Shown: positions 22,265-29,821 of the stretch, piece after piece
Position numbering within the stretch: the stretch's first letter is position 1
Layout of the letters: each line of letters begins with the position of its first letter
From: CAZGVW01 sp964529265
GTDB taxonomy: Bacteria > Planctomycetota > Phycisphaerae > Phycisphaerales > UBA1924
Length of the DNA: 33,289 nt
Direction: 5' to 3'
Assembly (NCBI GenBank): GCA_964529265.1
Contig: CAZGVW010000227.1
Span: forward strand, 1-33,289
Position numbers and translations under genes: made by a program
Notes under the pieces: model-generated
What the model saw: only the letters and a program-made list of their open reading frames with translations
The model's database searches: none
What the model was told of the DNA's origin: nothing

Positions 22265-24034
22265 ATGAGACCGTTCACAAAACGGATGCTTCCGATGCGT
22301 TTCGACACCACGCCCGGCGCCGTCATGGCGCGGACCCGGCGGCGCGGCGTGGCGATGCTGCTCGTCGTCCTGGCGATGGGCGTGGCCGGCGCGACGACGG
22401 CGTTCTACCTCTCCAGCCGCGGGAACTCGGCCTCGATCGGCGACAACGCCGAATCGGCGGCCCAGGCGGAGTGGGCGGCCCAGTGCGGCGCCGACATTGC
22501 GATCTCCGCGCTTGCGCAGGAGATCGACTGGACGACCATCGGCGCCGACGGCACGCTGGCCGAGAACATCGACATCGCCGGCGCGAAGGTCTCGCTCATC
22601 GTGACGTCGATGTCGGGCGGCCCGCCGGCGCCGGGCGAGCGCGACATGCTGCTCACGGCGATCGCGTCGCGCGACGGCATGACCTCGACCGCCCAGCGCA
22701 TCGTGCGCATCTCGCCCCCGTCCGACGTGGCGGATGCCCTGGATCCGACGCTGAAGGAGTTCGGCATTTACGCCGTGCGCACGCTGAATCTGCAGCCGGG
22801 CGCGACAGTGGGCGTGTGGCGGGCCAGCCCGCTCGCCAAGTCGGGGCGGACCGTGAAGATCGGCCTGGGCTTCACGTCCTCCGCCGGCTTTTCGCTGTCC
22901 GGCACGGCCAATCTGCAGCGCACGCAGTTGTACGTCTCCGCGGCGGCCGCGGCGGGGCTCAAGGCGCAGGTGAACAGCGGGCGATTGGTCGGCGGCGATC
23001 TGCTGCCGGTGCTGCCGGTGGCGGTGGGGTCCACGCGGCCTGCAGGGTTCGCTTCGCTCTCCGATCTTTCGGGCTCGCTCTCGACGCTCACGGGCGGCGC
23101 GACGACGGCTTCGCCCCTGGGCGGCGCTTACAACGACGTGGACATCGAGAACGGCGCCGTGTGCACGCTCGACGCGGCCAACGGTCCGCTCTTCATGTTC
23201 AACCGTCTGCGGATCCGCGACACCGGTGTGGTCGCCATCAAGGGCGATGTCAGCATCCTTGTCCGGGGCAATCTCGAACTGAACAACCTGGCCACCATCG
23301 AGATGGCTGACGCGGCCTCCCGGCTCACCGTGTATCTCATGGGCGAACTGCTCGTCACGAACTCGACGATCGGCTTCGATCGCAGCGTGGCGCGGAACGC
23401 AGGACGCGACCTGCGCGATGACTTCGCGTACGAATCGGCGTCGCGCATCCGCATCTGGCGGGTGATCCCTTCGGCGGGCGGCATGGATGACCCGCTGTAC
23501 CAGCTGCAGAATCGCTCGCTTGTTCGCGCTTCGATCCACGCGCCGGACGTGCAAGTGGACCTCGCGACGTACTCGGCCATCTTCGGGCGCCTCACCGGCG
23601 CCTACATCTTCGTTTCGGGCGGCACGGCGATCTTCTACGACCCTGCGCTCGACAACGACTGCGGCTTCACCGATCGCTCGGGCCCCCTCTACAAGCCCGA
23701 CGGAACGCCGATCGACGGTCTGGTTGACGCCCTCGCGGGTTTTGACCTCACGAAGGGCTTCCAGGCGCTCGTGGCCGACGTGACCTCGCTGCTTGGCGGC
23801 GTCCTCGAACTTGTCGGCGGCCTGCTGGGCGGTGGCGAGGAGACGGAGCCGGCGACCCTCTCCAACCCGGTGCCCATGCGCATGAAGCAGAAGCACTGGC
23901 CCACGGAAGCCGCGTCGATGGAGAAGGGATTCTCTGGAGGCGGGTGCCGGCGCATGAACGGCACGTTCATCGAGCCCGACAGCGGCATCACGACCAAGGT
24001 GGAGCAACTTGTTGACGCGACCATTGACAACTGA
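22265..24034 (+). CDS. Large GspK/PilX-like pseudopilin cassette protein, 589 aa
   Basis: After a basic leader, RTRRRG is followed by VAMLLVVLAMGVAGATTAFYLSSR (about 28-51) and then a helical stretch with SAAQAEWAAQCGADIAISALAQEI, the pattern of PilX/GspK-type proteins where the +5 Glu is absent. The long C-terminal region (about 150-589) is beta-rich with repeated short strands (GVVAIKGDVSILVRGNLELNNLATIEM), resembling a right-handed beta-helix or surface-structure domain. GAGGAGGAG precedes ATG 22265. Its size is well above the usual 300-330 residues of GspK. The stop overlaps the next gene by about 26 nt. It may cap a pseudopilus tip in an as yet unknown system. Confidence 0.74.
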   Translation: MRPFTKRMLPMRFDTTPGAVMARTRRRGVAMLLVVLAMGVAGATTAFYLSSRGNSASIGDNAESAAQAEWAAQCGADIAISALAQEIDWTTIGADGTLAENIDIAGAKVSLIVTSMSGGPPAPGERDMLLTAIASRDGMTSTAQRIVRISPPSDVADALDPTLKEFGIYAVRTLNLQPGATVGVWRASPLAKSGRTVKIGLGFTSSAGFSLSGTANLQRTQLYVSAAAAAGLKAQVNSGRLVGGDLLPVLPVAVGSTRPAGFASLSDLSGSLSTLTGGATTASPLGGAYNDVDIENGAVCTLDAANGPLFMFNRLRIRDTGVVAIKGDVSILVRGNLELNNLATIEMADAASRLTVYLMGELLVTNSTIGFDRSVARNAGRDLRDDFAYESASRIRIWRVIPSAGGMDDPLYQLQNRSLVRASIHAPDVQVDLATYSAIFGRLTGAYIFVSGGTAIFYDPALDNDCGFTDRSGPLYKPDGTPIDGLVDALAGFDLTKGFQALVADVTSLLGGVLELVGGLLGGGEETEPATLSNPVPMRMKQKHWPTEAASMEKGFSGGGCRRMNGTFIEPDSGITTKVEQLVDATIDN

Positions 24035-24524
24035 TCTGCGCCGGCGGCGCGGCTTTTCCGTCGTGGACGTGCTCGTCACCGTCGCCATCGTGGCGATTGT
24101 GGTGGCCGTGGCCCTGCCCTCGATGGCGCCCGACGATCTGGCCCGGCTCCGCGGCGGGGCGCGCATGCTCGTCTCCGACCTCGAGTACGCCCAGTCGCTT
24201 AGCCTGGCCATGCCCGCCGATCCGGCGGTGATCCGGTTCGCGCCCGACGGCAAGTCGTACTGGGTGGCCCGGCAATCGGACCCCGATGCGCCCGTCGAGC
24301 GATCGAACGGCGAGCCGTACACCGTCGTCTTCGGAGGGGAGGGCCAGGCGGCCCTGCTGCCCGACGTCACGGCGACGTTCGAAGGCGTGATCGATGAGAC
24401 GGTGGCCTTCGACGAGTTTGCGCGCCTTACGGTCCTTGACGACGCGCGCATCACGCTCTCCACCGACCTGCTTGGCCTCACCGTGCGCGTCAAATCGAGC
24501 ACCGGCGCCATCACCATCGAATGA
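24009..24524 (+). CDS. Prepilin-like protein (GspH-like pseudopilin) with Asp at +5
   Basis: The 171-residue product starts MLTRPLTTDLRRRRG and continues FSVVDVLVTVAIVAIVVAVALPS. The Gly|Phe cleavage site is clear, but the +5 residue is Asp instead of the near-invariant Glu. The following ARMLVSDLEYAQSLSLA fits the GspH domain, and the end RITLSTDLLGLTVRVKSSTGAITIE is the strand pattern of that fold. The start is a TTG at 24009 (or 24012) with GGTGGAG upstream, overlapping the previous gene by 23-26 nt, which implies coupled translation. It is the last gene of the cassette. Confidence 0.78.
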   Translation: MLTRPLTTDLRRRRGFSVVDVLVTVAIVAIVVAVALPSMAPDDLARLRGGARMLVSDLEYAQSLSLAMPADPAVIRFAPDGKSYWVARQSDPDAPVERSNGEPYTVVFGGEGQAALLPDVTATFEGVIDETVAFDEFARLTVLDDARITLSTDLLGLTVRVKSSTGAITIE

Positions 24525-24561
24525 CGGAGGTCCGGCGCTTTCGCGCAGGCGGCGACCCGGC

Positions 24562-24567
24562 TACCCT
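24562..24567 (+). promoter_or_regulatory. TACCCT -10 element for a leaderless GTG start
   Basis: TACCCT ends 6 nt before GTG 24574. It lies after the pseudopilin cassette, implying that the following gene is a separate unit. No Shine-Dalgarno is present. Confidence 0.48.
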
Positions 24568-24573
24568 GACGGC

Positions 24574-25161
24574 GTGGGCCAGCGTCACCATCACTACGAG
24601 GCGGCGTTCGCGGCGTTCCTCCGCTCGAGGAGGATTCCATACGTCTCGGTGAACGAGGCGCGCAAGTCGCTCCTCCCCGCCGGCGCGGGACCGGTCGATG
24701 CGCTCAAGTCCTTTGATTACGTGGTGTACGGCCGGCGCGCCAACCTGCTGCTCGACGTGAAGGGCCGGCGCATCCGCGCCGCGAGCGGCGGCGCGGACCC
24801 TGCTGATGAAGTGCGGCCCCGGCGTCGAACCGCCCGCGGCCACCTCGATACCTGGGTGACGCGCGGGGACATCGAAGCCCTCCGCACCTGGGAGGCGCTC
24901 TTCGGCCCCGGGTTCGAAGCCGCGTTCATCTTCATGCACTGGGTTCCCGAGCCCCCGGCCGACGGCCTCTTCGACGAGGTCTTCGCCCATCGCGGCCGCT
25001 GGTATGCCCTCCGCGCCGTGCGGCTGGCCAACTACGTGCAGGCCATGCGCCAGCGGAGCCCGCGATGGGGCACCGTTGACCTGCCCGCCGCGGCGTTCGA
25101 GCGCCTCGGCCAGCGCTTCTGCCGCCCCGCGCTCTCCGCGGCGGGAATCCTCAGCGCCTGA
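24574..25161 (+). CDS. Uncharacterised protein with PD-(D/E)xK-like core, 195 aa
   Basis: The family is familiar in style from planctomycetes but without a known function. The N-terminus GQRHHHYEAAFAAFLRSRRIPYVSVNEAR is followed by KSFDYVVYGRRANLLLDVKGRR, where FD-x-VVY and LLLDVKG match the Asp and (D/E)xK strands of restriction-endonuclease-like nucleases. Then come DTWVTRGDIEALRTWEALFG and a FIFMHWV strand. A nuclease fold is inferred; no activity is claimed. The start is GTG 24574, chosen from the -10-like TACCCT 6 nt upstream. The upstream part of the frame overlaps the pseudopilin gene. Confidence 0.7.
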   Translation: MGQRHHHYEAAFAAFLRSRRIPYVSVNEARKSLLPAGAGPVDALKSFDYVVYGRRANLLLDVKGRRIRAASGGADPADEVRPRRRTARGHLDTWVTRGDIEALRTWEALFGPGFEAAFIFMHWVPEPPADGLFDEVFAHRGRWYALRAVRLANYVQAMRQRSPRWGTVDLPAAAFERLGQRFCRPALSAAGILSA

Positions 25162-25238
25162 TCCCATGTCCCGGCAAGGCGTTCACCCCGCCTCGCGCGA
25201 CTGGCCCCCATCGCCTTTACACGCGCCAGCGCGGCCCG

Positions 25239-25244
25239 TATCGT
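25239..25244 (+). promoter_or_regulatory. TATCGT -10 element near ATG 25254
   Basis: TATCGT ends 9 nt before the ATG, slightly farther than in the other cases, with no Shine-Dalgarno. It is a weaker member of the series. Confidence 0.38.
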
Positions 25245-25253
25245 CGATTCATC

Positions 25254-25523
25254 ATGCGAACTCGGATGAAACGTCTCGGCCTTGTCGCGGTGGGGTGCCT
25301 GTGCCTCGCGTCCGCGCCGGTTGCCGCCCAGCTCGGCAGCGGGGGCGGCAGGGAGGCGGCGCCGCCACCGCCGACCAGCGGCGCCCAGGCCGGCAGCCGT
25401 CCACCCGCGCCCAACAAGCCGGCGTCGCCGCCCCGCTGGCTCTATTACCTCGTCGTGGTGGCGCTCGGCGGCGCGACCATCGGACTCAGCATCATGCCCA
25501 GCAAGCGCGGGCACCAGGACTAG
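25254..25523 (+). CDS. Small protein with signal peptide and C-terminal transmembrane segment, 89 aa
   Basis: The N-terminus MRTRMKRLGLVAVGCLCLASAPVAAQ is a signal peptide with a likely AxA cleavage site (VAA). A Gly/Pro-rich linker follows (about 27-60), and a single membrane helix WLYYLVVVALGGATIGLSIM sits near the C-terminus. It would be a periplasm-facing membrane peptide. I do not recognise a family. It heads a run of three tiny genes (to 26267). ATG 25266 (residue 5) is an alternative start. Confidence 0.62.
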   Translation: MRTRMKRLGLVAVGCLCLASAPVAAQLGSGGGREAAPPPPTSGAQAGSRPPAPNKPASPPRWLYYLVVVALGGATIGLSIMPSKRGHQD

Positions 25524-25620
25524 ACCACTCGTCATCACGGGCCCGGCCGCCGCGGCGTGCAGCCGGCGCCCCGAAACGACACACCGGAACCTTCGCTCGA
25601 GCGCCGCGTCAGGAGAGGTC

Positions 25621-25929
25621 ATGAGGATCAAACGCCGACCGCACGGCGCCCTGCTGGCGCTCAACGCGCTCCTGCTGGCCGCCCTCGCCGCGACGACCTT
25701 CGCGCCGGTCGCCGACGCCCAGCGCACGACGGCGCCGCGCCGAGCCCGAGGTGAATACTCCATGGTTTCCGGCCAGGTGCAGGGTCTCGCCGAGGCCGCC
25801 ATCTACATCATCGACAGCAACAACGCGGAACTGGTCGCCGTCCGGTGGGATCGCAGCCGTCGCACACTCGCGCCGCTTGGCTTCCGCGACCTCGCGGCCG
25901 ATGGCCGCAACCGAGGAGGAAGCCGATGA
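25621..25929 (+). CDS. Small secreted protein with D-x2-N-x2-L motif, 102 aa
   Basis: A signal peptide (RRPHGALLALNALLLAALAATTFAPVADAQ) is followed by a short acidic/hydrophobic domain: YSMVSGQVQGLAEAAIYIIDSNNAELVAVRWDRSRRTLAPLGFRDL. The IYIIDSNNAELVAV-WD pattern looks like one blade of a beta-propeller. The gene at 25926 carries a related pattern. AGGAGAGG is close upstream of ATG 25621. The stop overlaps the next start (ATGA), so the two are translationally coupled. Function unknown. Confidence 0.68.
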   Translation: MRIKRRPHGALLALNALLLAALAATTFAPVADAQRTTAPRRARGEYSMVSGQVQGLAEAAIYIIDSNNAELVAVRWDRSRRTLAPLGFRDLAADGRNRGGSR

Positions 25930-26267
25930 GCCATACAGGGCGAACAACCCGTCGGCTGGATACGGGCGCCGCGGCCCTCTGGGCGAGCGCGCTCGTCATC
26001 CTCGCGATGCTGATCACGCAGGCCGGCCAGCGATGGGCCGAATCCGCGGCTCAGGCCAGCGACGTGGCGACCATCGGGGACCTGACGATCCTGACCGCCG
26101 ATTCCGGCGACAACGAGGACATTCTGGCGATTCTCGACCGCCGGAACGAGACCCTCTTCGTCTATGGCGTCAGGAACCGGCAGTCCGTCGAACTGTTCGA
26201 CTCCTACGACATGAGCCGCGTGTTTATGGATGCCCGGGTCGCCGCGGGCCTCGCTCCGGCGCCATAG
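25926..26267 (+). CDS. Small membrane protein related to the preceding gene, 113 aa
   Basis: The product has one membrane helix near the N-terminus (AALWASALVILAMLITQA) and a C-terminal domain DLTILTADSGDNEDILAILDRRNETLFVYGVRNRQSVELFDSYDMSRVF. The ILDRRNETLFVYGV stretch aligns with IIDSNNAELVAVRW in the preceding protein, so the two are probably paralogues. ATG 25926 overlaps the previous stop (ATGA) and has GAGGAGG upstream, a coupled pair. I do not recognise a known family. Confidence 0.68.
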   Translation: MSHTGRTTRRLDTGAAALWASALVILAMLITQAGQRWAESAAQASDVATIGDLTILTADSGDNEDILAILDRRNETLFVYGVRNRQSVELFDSYDMSRVFMDARVAAGLAPAP

Positions 26268-26475
26268 CAGCCCGAAAGCCTGAACAAGCGGTTTGCGAAC
26301 CCGATCGGGGCCGCTAGGCTGCCCCGGCTTCTTGTCCTGCGCGATGGACCCGATCGGCCCGCCGGGCGTCGATCGGTGGACTTCCCCCTGCCCGGTGCAC
26401 TTCTGAGCCCGCTCATTCCGGCGTATCCCTCCGGCGGAGCGGCGCCCCCGCGCAGCGTCGAGAAGCCTGACCTTC

Positions 26476-28011
26476 ATGCCCATTCTGCCCCTCGCTCAGT
26501 TCGAGGCCGATCTCGAGGCCGACCGGAAGGCCTACGAGCGCCTCAAGCCCCCCACCAGCGTTGTCGTGCGCTTCGGATCGATGCGCCTGGTGGGGGAATA
26601 CCCCTACTCCGGCGACTCCAAGCCGGGGTGCGGATCGAAACTCGTCGTCCGCACGCACCGCGGCATCGAGATCGGCGAGATGCTCACCAGCACCTGCCCG
26701 AACGCGGGCTGCTCCAAGAGCGTGACGCGCAAGGAGATGCTGGAGTACATCGAGTCGTCCGGCGGGCGCGAATACCCCTTCTTCACCGAAGGGCGCGTGC
26801 TGCGCGTGGCGACGGTGGAGGACATCCAGAAGCAGTCGGCGCTCGATTCGGGCAAGCGAGAGATGGCGAAGGCGGCGCAGGCGCGCGTGGTGGAACTGGC
26901 CCTCGATATGAAAATCATCGAGGCGGAGCCGATCCTCGGCGGCGAAACGCTCACATTCTTTTTTCTGGCCCAGGATCGCGTCGATTTCCGCGAGCTGGTG
27001 CGCCTGCTGGCCGAAGACCACCGCACGCGCATCGAACTGCGCCAGGTCGGCGCGCGCGACGAGGCGCGCCTGAAGGCCGATTACGAACGATGCGGCCAGC
27101 ACTGCTGCTGCAAGCAGTTCCTGAAGGTGCTCAAACCCATCTCGATGCGCTCGGCGAAGGTGCAGAAATCCACGCTCGATCCGCTCAAGATCAGCGGCCG
27201 GTGCGGCCGGCTCATGTGCTGCCTGCGCTATGAGGATGAAACGTACGAAACGCTGCGCAAGCGTCTGCCGAACCGCGGCAAGCGCGTCGGCACGCCCGAT
27301 GGCCCGGGCAAGGTCGTCGATTCGCAGATTCTGACTCAACTCGTGCTGGTTGAACTGGAGGCGGATCAGCGCCACGTCGCCGTCGCCGTGGAGGAACTTG
27401 GCGACCCGGATGCCCCCGTGCCGCCCAAGGCCGCGCCGCCGGACGCCCTCCGCGGGATGTCTTCGCGCGACGCCGGGGACCGGGCCGGGATGGGCGGACG
27501 CCAGGCGCCTCCAAGCCGCAACGGCGCCGGCCGGCAGCCGCGACCGCCTCGGGAGGCGCGGCAGGATGCCTATCGCCGCCGCGCCGAGGCGGAGGAGAAA
27601 CAGCCCCAGCCGCAGCCACCATCACCGCCGGTCGAGCCTCGCGGCGAGGTCGGCCCAGCCTCCCCGCCGACTGTCGGGCAACCCGCCGAGGAGAAGGGTG
27701 CTCGCAAACGCCGCCGGAATCGCCGCGGCGGGGGTGGGGGCGGGGGTGGCGGCGGCGTCGAGCCCGGCGCCCCGCCGCGGAGCGGGCAGGCCGGAGGTGG
27801 CGCCGCGCCGCCGGAGGGGGATGGACCTCCCGAGGCGGGCGGCGAGGGCCCCGAGGCTGGGCCTGGCGGCGAGCGGAAGCGGCGAAGGCGTGGTCGGCGG
27901 GGGCGCGGCCGTGGCCGGAAGGGCGGCGGCGACCCGGGCGGCGAGGGCGGGGGTGGCGGGGGTGGTGGGGGTGGGCAGGGAGGCGGCGGACCGGCCCCGC
28001 CTCCGGGGTGA
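26476..28011 (+). CDS. ricT: PSP1 domain protein (RicT/YaaT-like) with a long low-complexity tail, 511 aa
   Basis: RicT binds a [4Fe-4S] cluster with RicA/RicF in Bacillus and helps RNA processing. The core (about 25-310) has the PSP1 signature: RHGIEIGEM-like strand (61-69), RIELRQVGARDEARLK (185-200), a Cys cluster YERCGQHCCCKQF (204-215), SMRSAKVQKSTLDPLKISG (223-241) and GRCGRLMCCLRYE (241-253). Seven cysteines (206, 210-212, 243, 248, 249) make iron-sulfur binding plausible. An extra CPNAGC pair is at 74-79. After about 310 the tail (about 200 residues) is Pro/Gly/Arg-rich with RRRNRRGGGG and RKRRRRGRRGRGRGRKGGG, an RGG-like region that could bind RNA. The family is usually about 275 residues. 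Start ATG 26476 lacks a clear Shine-Dalgarno. The PSP1 call is secure, the symbol less so. Confidence 0.85.
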   Translation: MPILPLAQFEADLEADRKAYERLKPPTSVVVRFGSMRLVGEYPYSGDSKPGCGSKLVVRTHRGIEIGEMLTSTCPNAGCSKSVTRKEMLEYIESSGGREYPFFTEGRVLRVATVEDIQKQSALDSGKREMAKAAQARVVELALDMKIIEAEPILGGETLTFFFLAQDRVDFRELVRLLAEDHRTRIELRQVGARDEARLKADYERCGQHCCCKQFLKVLKPISMRSAKVQKSTLDPLKISGRCGRLMCCLRYEDETYETLRKRLPNRGKRVGTPDGPGKVVDSQILTQLVLVELEADQRHVAVAVEELGDPDAPVPPKAAPPDALRGMSSRDAGDRAGMGGRQAPPSRNGAGRQPRPPREARQDAYRRRAEAEEKQPQPQPPSPPVEPRGEVGPASPPTVGQPAEEKGARKRRRNRRGGGGGGGGGGVEPGAPPRSGQAGGGAAPPEGDGPPEAGGEGPEAGPGGERKRRRRGRRGRGRGRKGGGDPGGEGGGGGGGGGGQGGGGPAPPPG

Positions 28012-28087
28012 GGTGGCGCTGATTCGTGATCAGGATCGCGCCGGGAACGGCCGAATCAGGGCATGCGTCGCCGGCGCGCGCCGCCAC

Positions 28088-28093
28088 TATGGT
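28088..28093 (+). promoter_or_regulatory. TATGGT -10 element for leaderless signal peptidase gene 1
   Basis: TATGGT ends 7 nt before ATG 28101, with no Shine-Dalgarno. The same hexamer precedes the second signal peptidase gene at nearly the same distance. Confidence 0.52.
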
Positions 28094-28100
28094 TGCCCCC

Positions 28101-29759
28101 ATGGCATTGCCGCCTGCTGAGATCGAGGAGCCCGGAGCCGCGGCTGAATCCGCGCGGGCGGCGCGGCCGGACTCAGGCGATTCGATCAAGCAGACGATCA
28201 TCCTCGTGCTCACGGCGTTCGTGCTGGCGTTCGTGTTCCGCGCGTATGTCGTCGAGCCCTTCGTGATACCCACCGGCTCGATGGCGCCGACGCTTATCGG
28301 AGCGCACGTGCGATTCCGCAGCCCGGTGTCCGGGTTCACGTGGGACGTCACGCCACGGGACTACAAGCGGCACAACTCCGATGAGCCGAGCCCCATCCAG
28401 GGCGCGACCGGCGCCGGCCGGCGGCCGCTGCGCGTGATGGACCCGATGACGGGCGTGGAAATCGAGCGCGACCGCGCGCCGGTGCAGGCGGGGGACCGCA
28501 TCCTGGTGCAGAAGTACATCTATGCGCTGCATCCGCCGAAGCGCTGGGACATCGTGGTGTTCCGCAGTCCGGAGGAGCCGACGGAGAGTTTCATCAAGCG
28601 ACTGGTCGGTCTGCCGGGCGAGGAAGTGCGCATCGCCGACGGCGACGTGTTCGTGCGCGGGCCGGGAGGCGCCGAGGGAGCGTCAGGAGAAGCGTGGCGC
28701 ATCGCGCGCAAACCCCTGCGCGTGCAGAAGCGGCTGTGGACGACGCTCTTTTCGAGCGAGTGGACGCCGCCCGTCGCGCAGCGCGAGGCGATCGGGCATG
28801 ACTGGCGCGGCCCGTGGACGGGCGCAGGGTGGCGCACGGATGCGGCCGTGTACGAACTGGAGCAGGCGGGCGATGGCGGCGCGATCCCGTCGCTCGACTG
28901 GGATTCATCGACCTACGACGGCGAGACGGGCCAGCCGGTGTGGCCGATCGACGACTGGGCGCCGTACAACGATACGCCGCAGATGCGCATGGACCGCTGG
29001 CGGTTTCCCGTGGCGGACCTTCGCCTGCGGGCGGGCATCGAGGCGCAGTCGGCGGATGCGGAAGTCGTGGCGCGCATCGAGGCGCGCGGGCACGTGTTCG
29101 AGGGGTTCATCGGGCCGGCGGGCGCGGGTGTGCGCATGCGGCCGGCCGATACGCCGGATGAAGCGGGAGGCGACGGCGCAGGCGGCGCCGGCGCATGGAC
29201 CATTTTCGAAACGGCGGCGGGGTCGCCGCGGCTCGCTCCTGGTCAGGTCGTCACTTTCGAGTTCTGGCATTTCGACCAGACGCTGCGCCTCGAGATCAAT
29301 GGCGCGCTCGTGGCCGAAGCGCACTACGACTGGACGGCCGAAGCGCGCCTCAACCTCGCCTCGGGCCGGCCTTCCGATGAAGCCGTGAACTGGGATACGA
29401 CCGATCCGACCGGGTTCCGCCCGCCGCGGGTGAGGTGGACGTTCACGGGCGGCCCGGTGCGCCTGCACCGCGTGGGGCTCGATCGCGACCTGGCGCACCA
29501 ACCCTCGCGCGAACGCGGCTTCACACTGCTCGGCGCGGACGAGTTCTTCGTCCTCGGCGATAACTCCGCGGCGAGCAGCGATTCGCGCCAGTGGACGACG
29601 ATCGACCCGTGGGTGGAGCGGCAGATTCGCCCGCAGGTGGGCGTGGTGCCGCGGGATCTGCTCATGGGCAAGGCGTTCTTCGTGTATTTCCCCGCGCCGC
29701 ACACGGATGGCGGCCTGCTGCCGATGCCCGATTTCGGCCGGACGCGGTTCGTGCGGTGA
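28101..29759 (+). CDS. lepB: Signal peptidase I with a large inserted lectin-like domain (copy 1), 552 aa
   Basis: This enzyme cleaves signal peptides of secreted proteins at the outer face of the membrane. One membrane helix (about 30-50) is followed by the nucleophile motif IPTGSMAPTL (Ser60), RWDIVVFRSP, FIKRLVGLPGE with catalytic Lys166, and EFFVLGDNSAASSDSRQW (481-498). Between about 185 and 470 lies an insert not found in typical enzymes, ending in a FEFWHFDQTLRLEINGALVAEAHYDW stretch and GPVRLHRVGLDRD, which resembles a concanavalin/LamG-type beta-sandwich. ATG 28101 is chosen on the TATGGT element 7 nt upstream; the in-frame ATG at 28026 would add 25 residues. A paralogue starts 62 nt after the stop. 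Confidence 0.92.
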   Translation: MALPPAEIEEPGAAAESARAARPDSGDSIKQTIILVLTAFVLAFVFRAYVVEPFVIPTGSMAPTLIGAHVRFRSPVSGFTWDVTPRDYKRHNSDEPSPIQGATGAGRRPLRVMDPMTGVEIERDRAPVQAGDRILVQKYIYALHPPKRWDIVVFRSPEEPTESFIKRLVGLPGEEVRIADGDVFVRGPGGAEGASGEAWRIARKPLRVQKRLWTTLFSSEWTPPVAQREAIGHDWRGPWTGAGWRTDAAVYELEQAGDGGAIPSLDWDSSTYDGETGQPVWPIDDWAPYNDTPQMRMDRWRFPVADLRLRAGIEAQSADAEVVARIEARGHVFEGFIGPAGAGVRMRPADTPDEAGGDGAGGAGAWTIFETAAGSPRLAPGQVVTFEFWHFDQTLRLEINGALVAEAHYDWTAEARLNLASGRPSDEAVNWDTTDPTGFRPPRVRWTFTGGPVRLHRVGLDRDLAHQPSRERGFTLLGADEFFVLGDNSAASSDSRQWTTIDPWVERQIRPQVGVVPRDLLMGKAFFVYFPAPHTDGGLLPMPDFGRTRFVR

Positions 29760-29807
29760 CTGCGGAGGTTTGAGCAGAGGATTCGAACCGGCGCTCCACG
29801 CCGGCTG

Positions 29808-29813
29808 TATGGT
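29808..29813 (+). promoter_or_regulatory. TATGGT -10 element for leaderless signal peptidase gene 2
   Basis: TATGGT ends 8 nt before ATG 29822, with no Shine-Dalgarno. It implies that the two signal peptidase genes have separate promoters despite a gap of only 62 nt. Confidence 0.52.
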
Positions 29814-29821
29814 GGGTGGGC

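Noticed and set aside
22217..24640. Long minus-strand frame opposite the pseudopilin cassette
   Set aside because: The same GC-bias effect; the plus strand carries prepilin motifs and Shine-Dalgarno sequences, and the antisense product is low-complexity.
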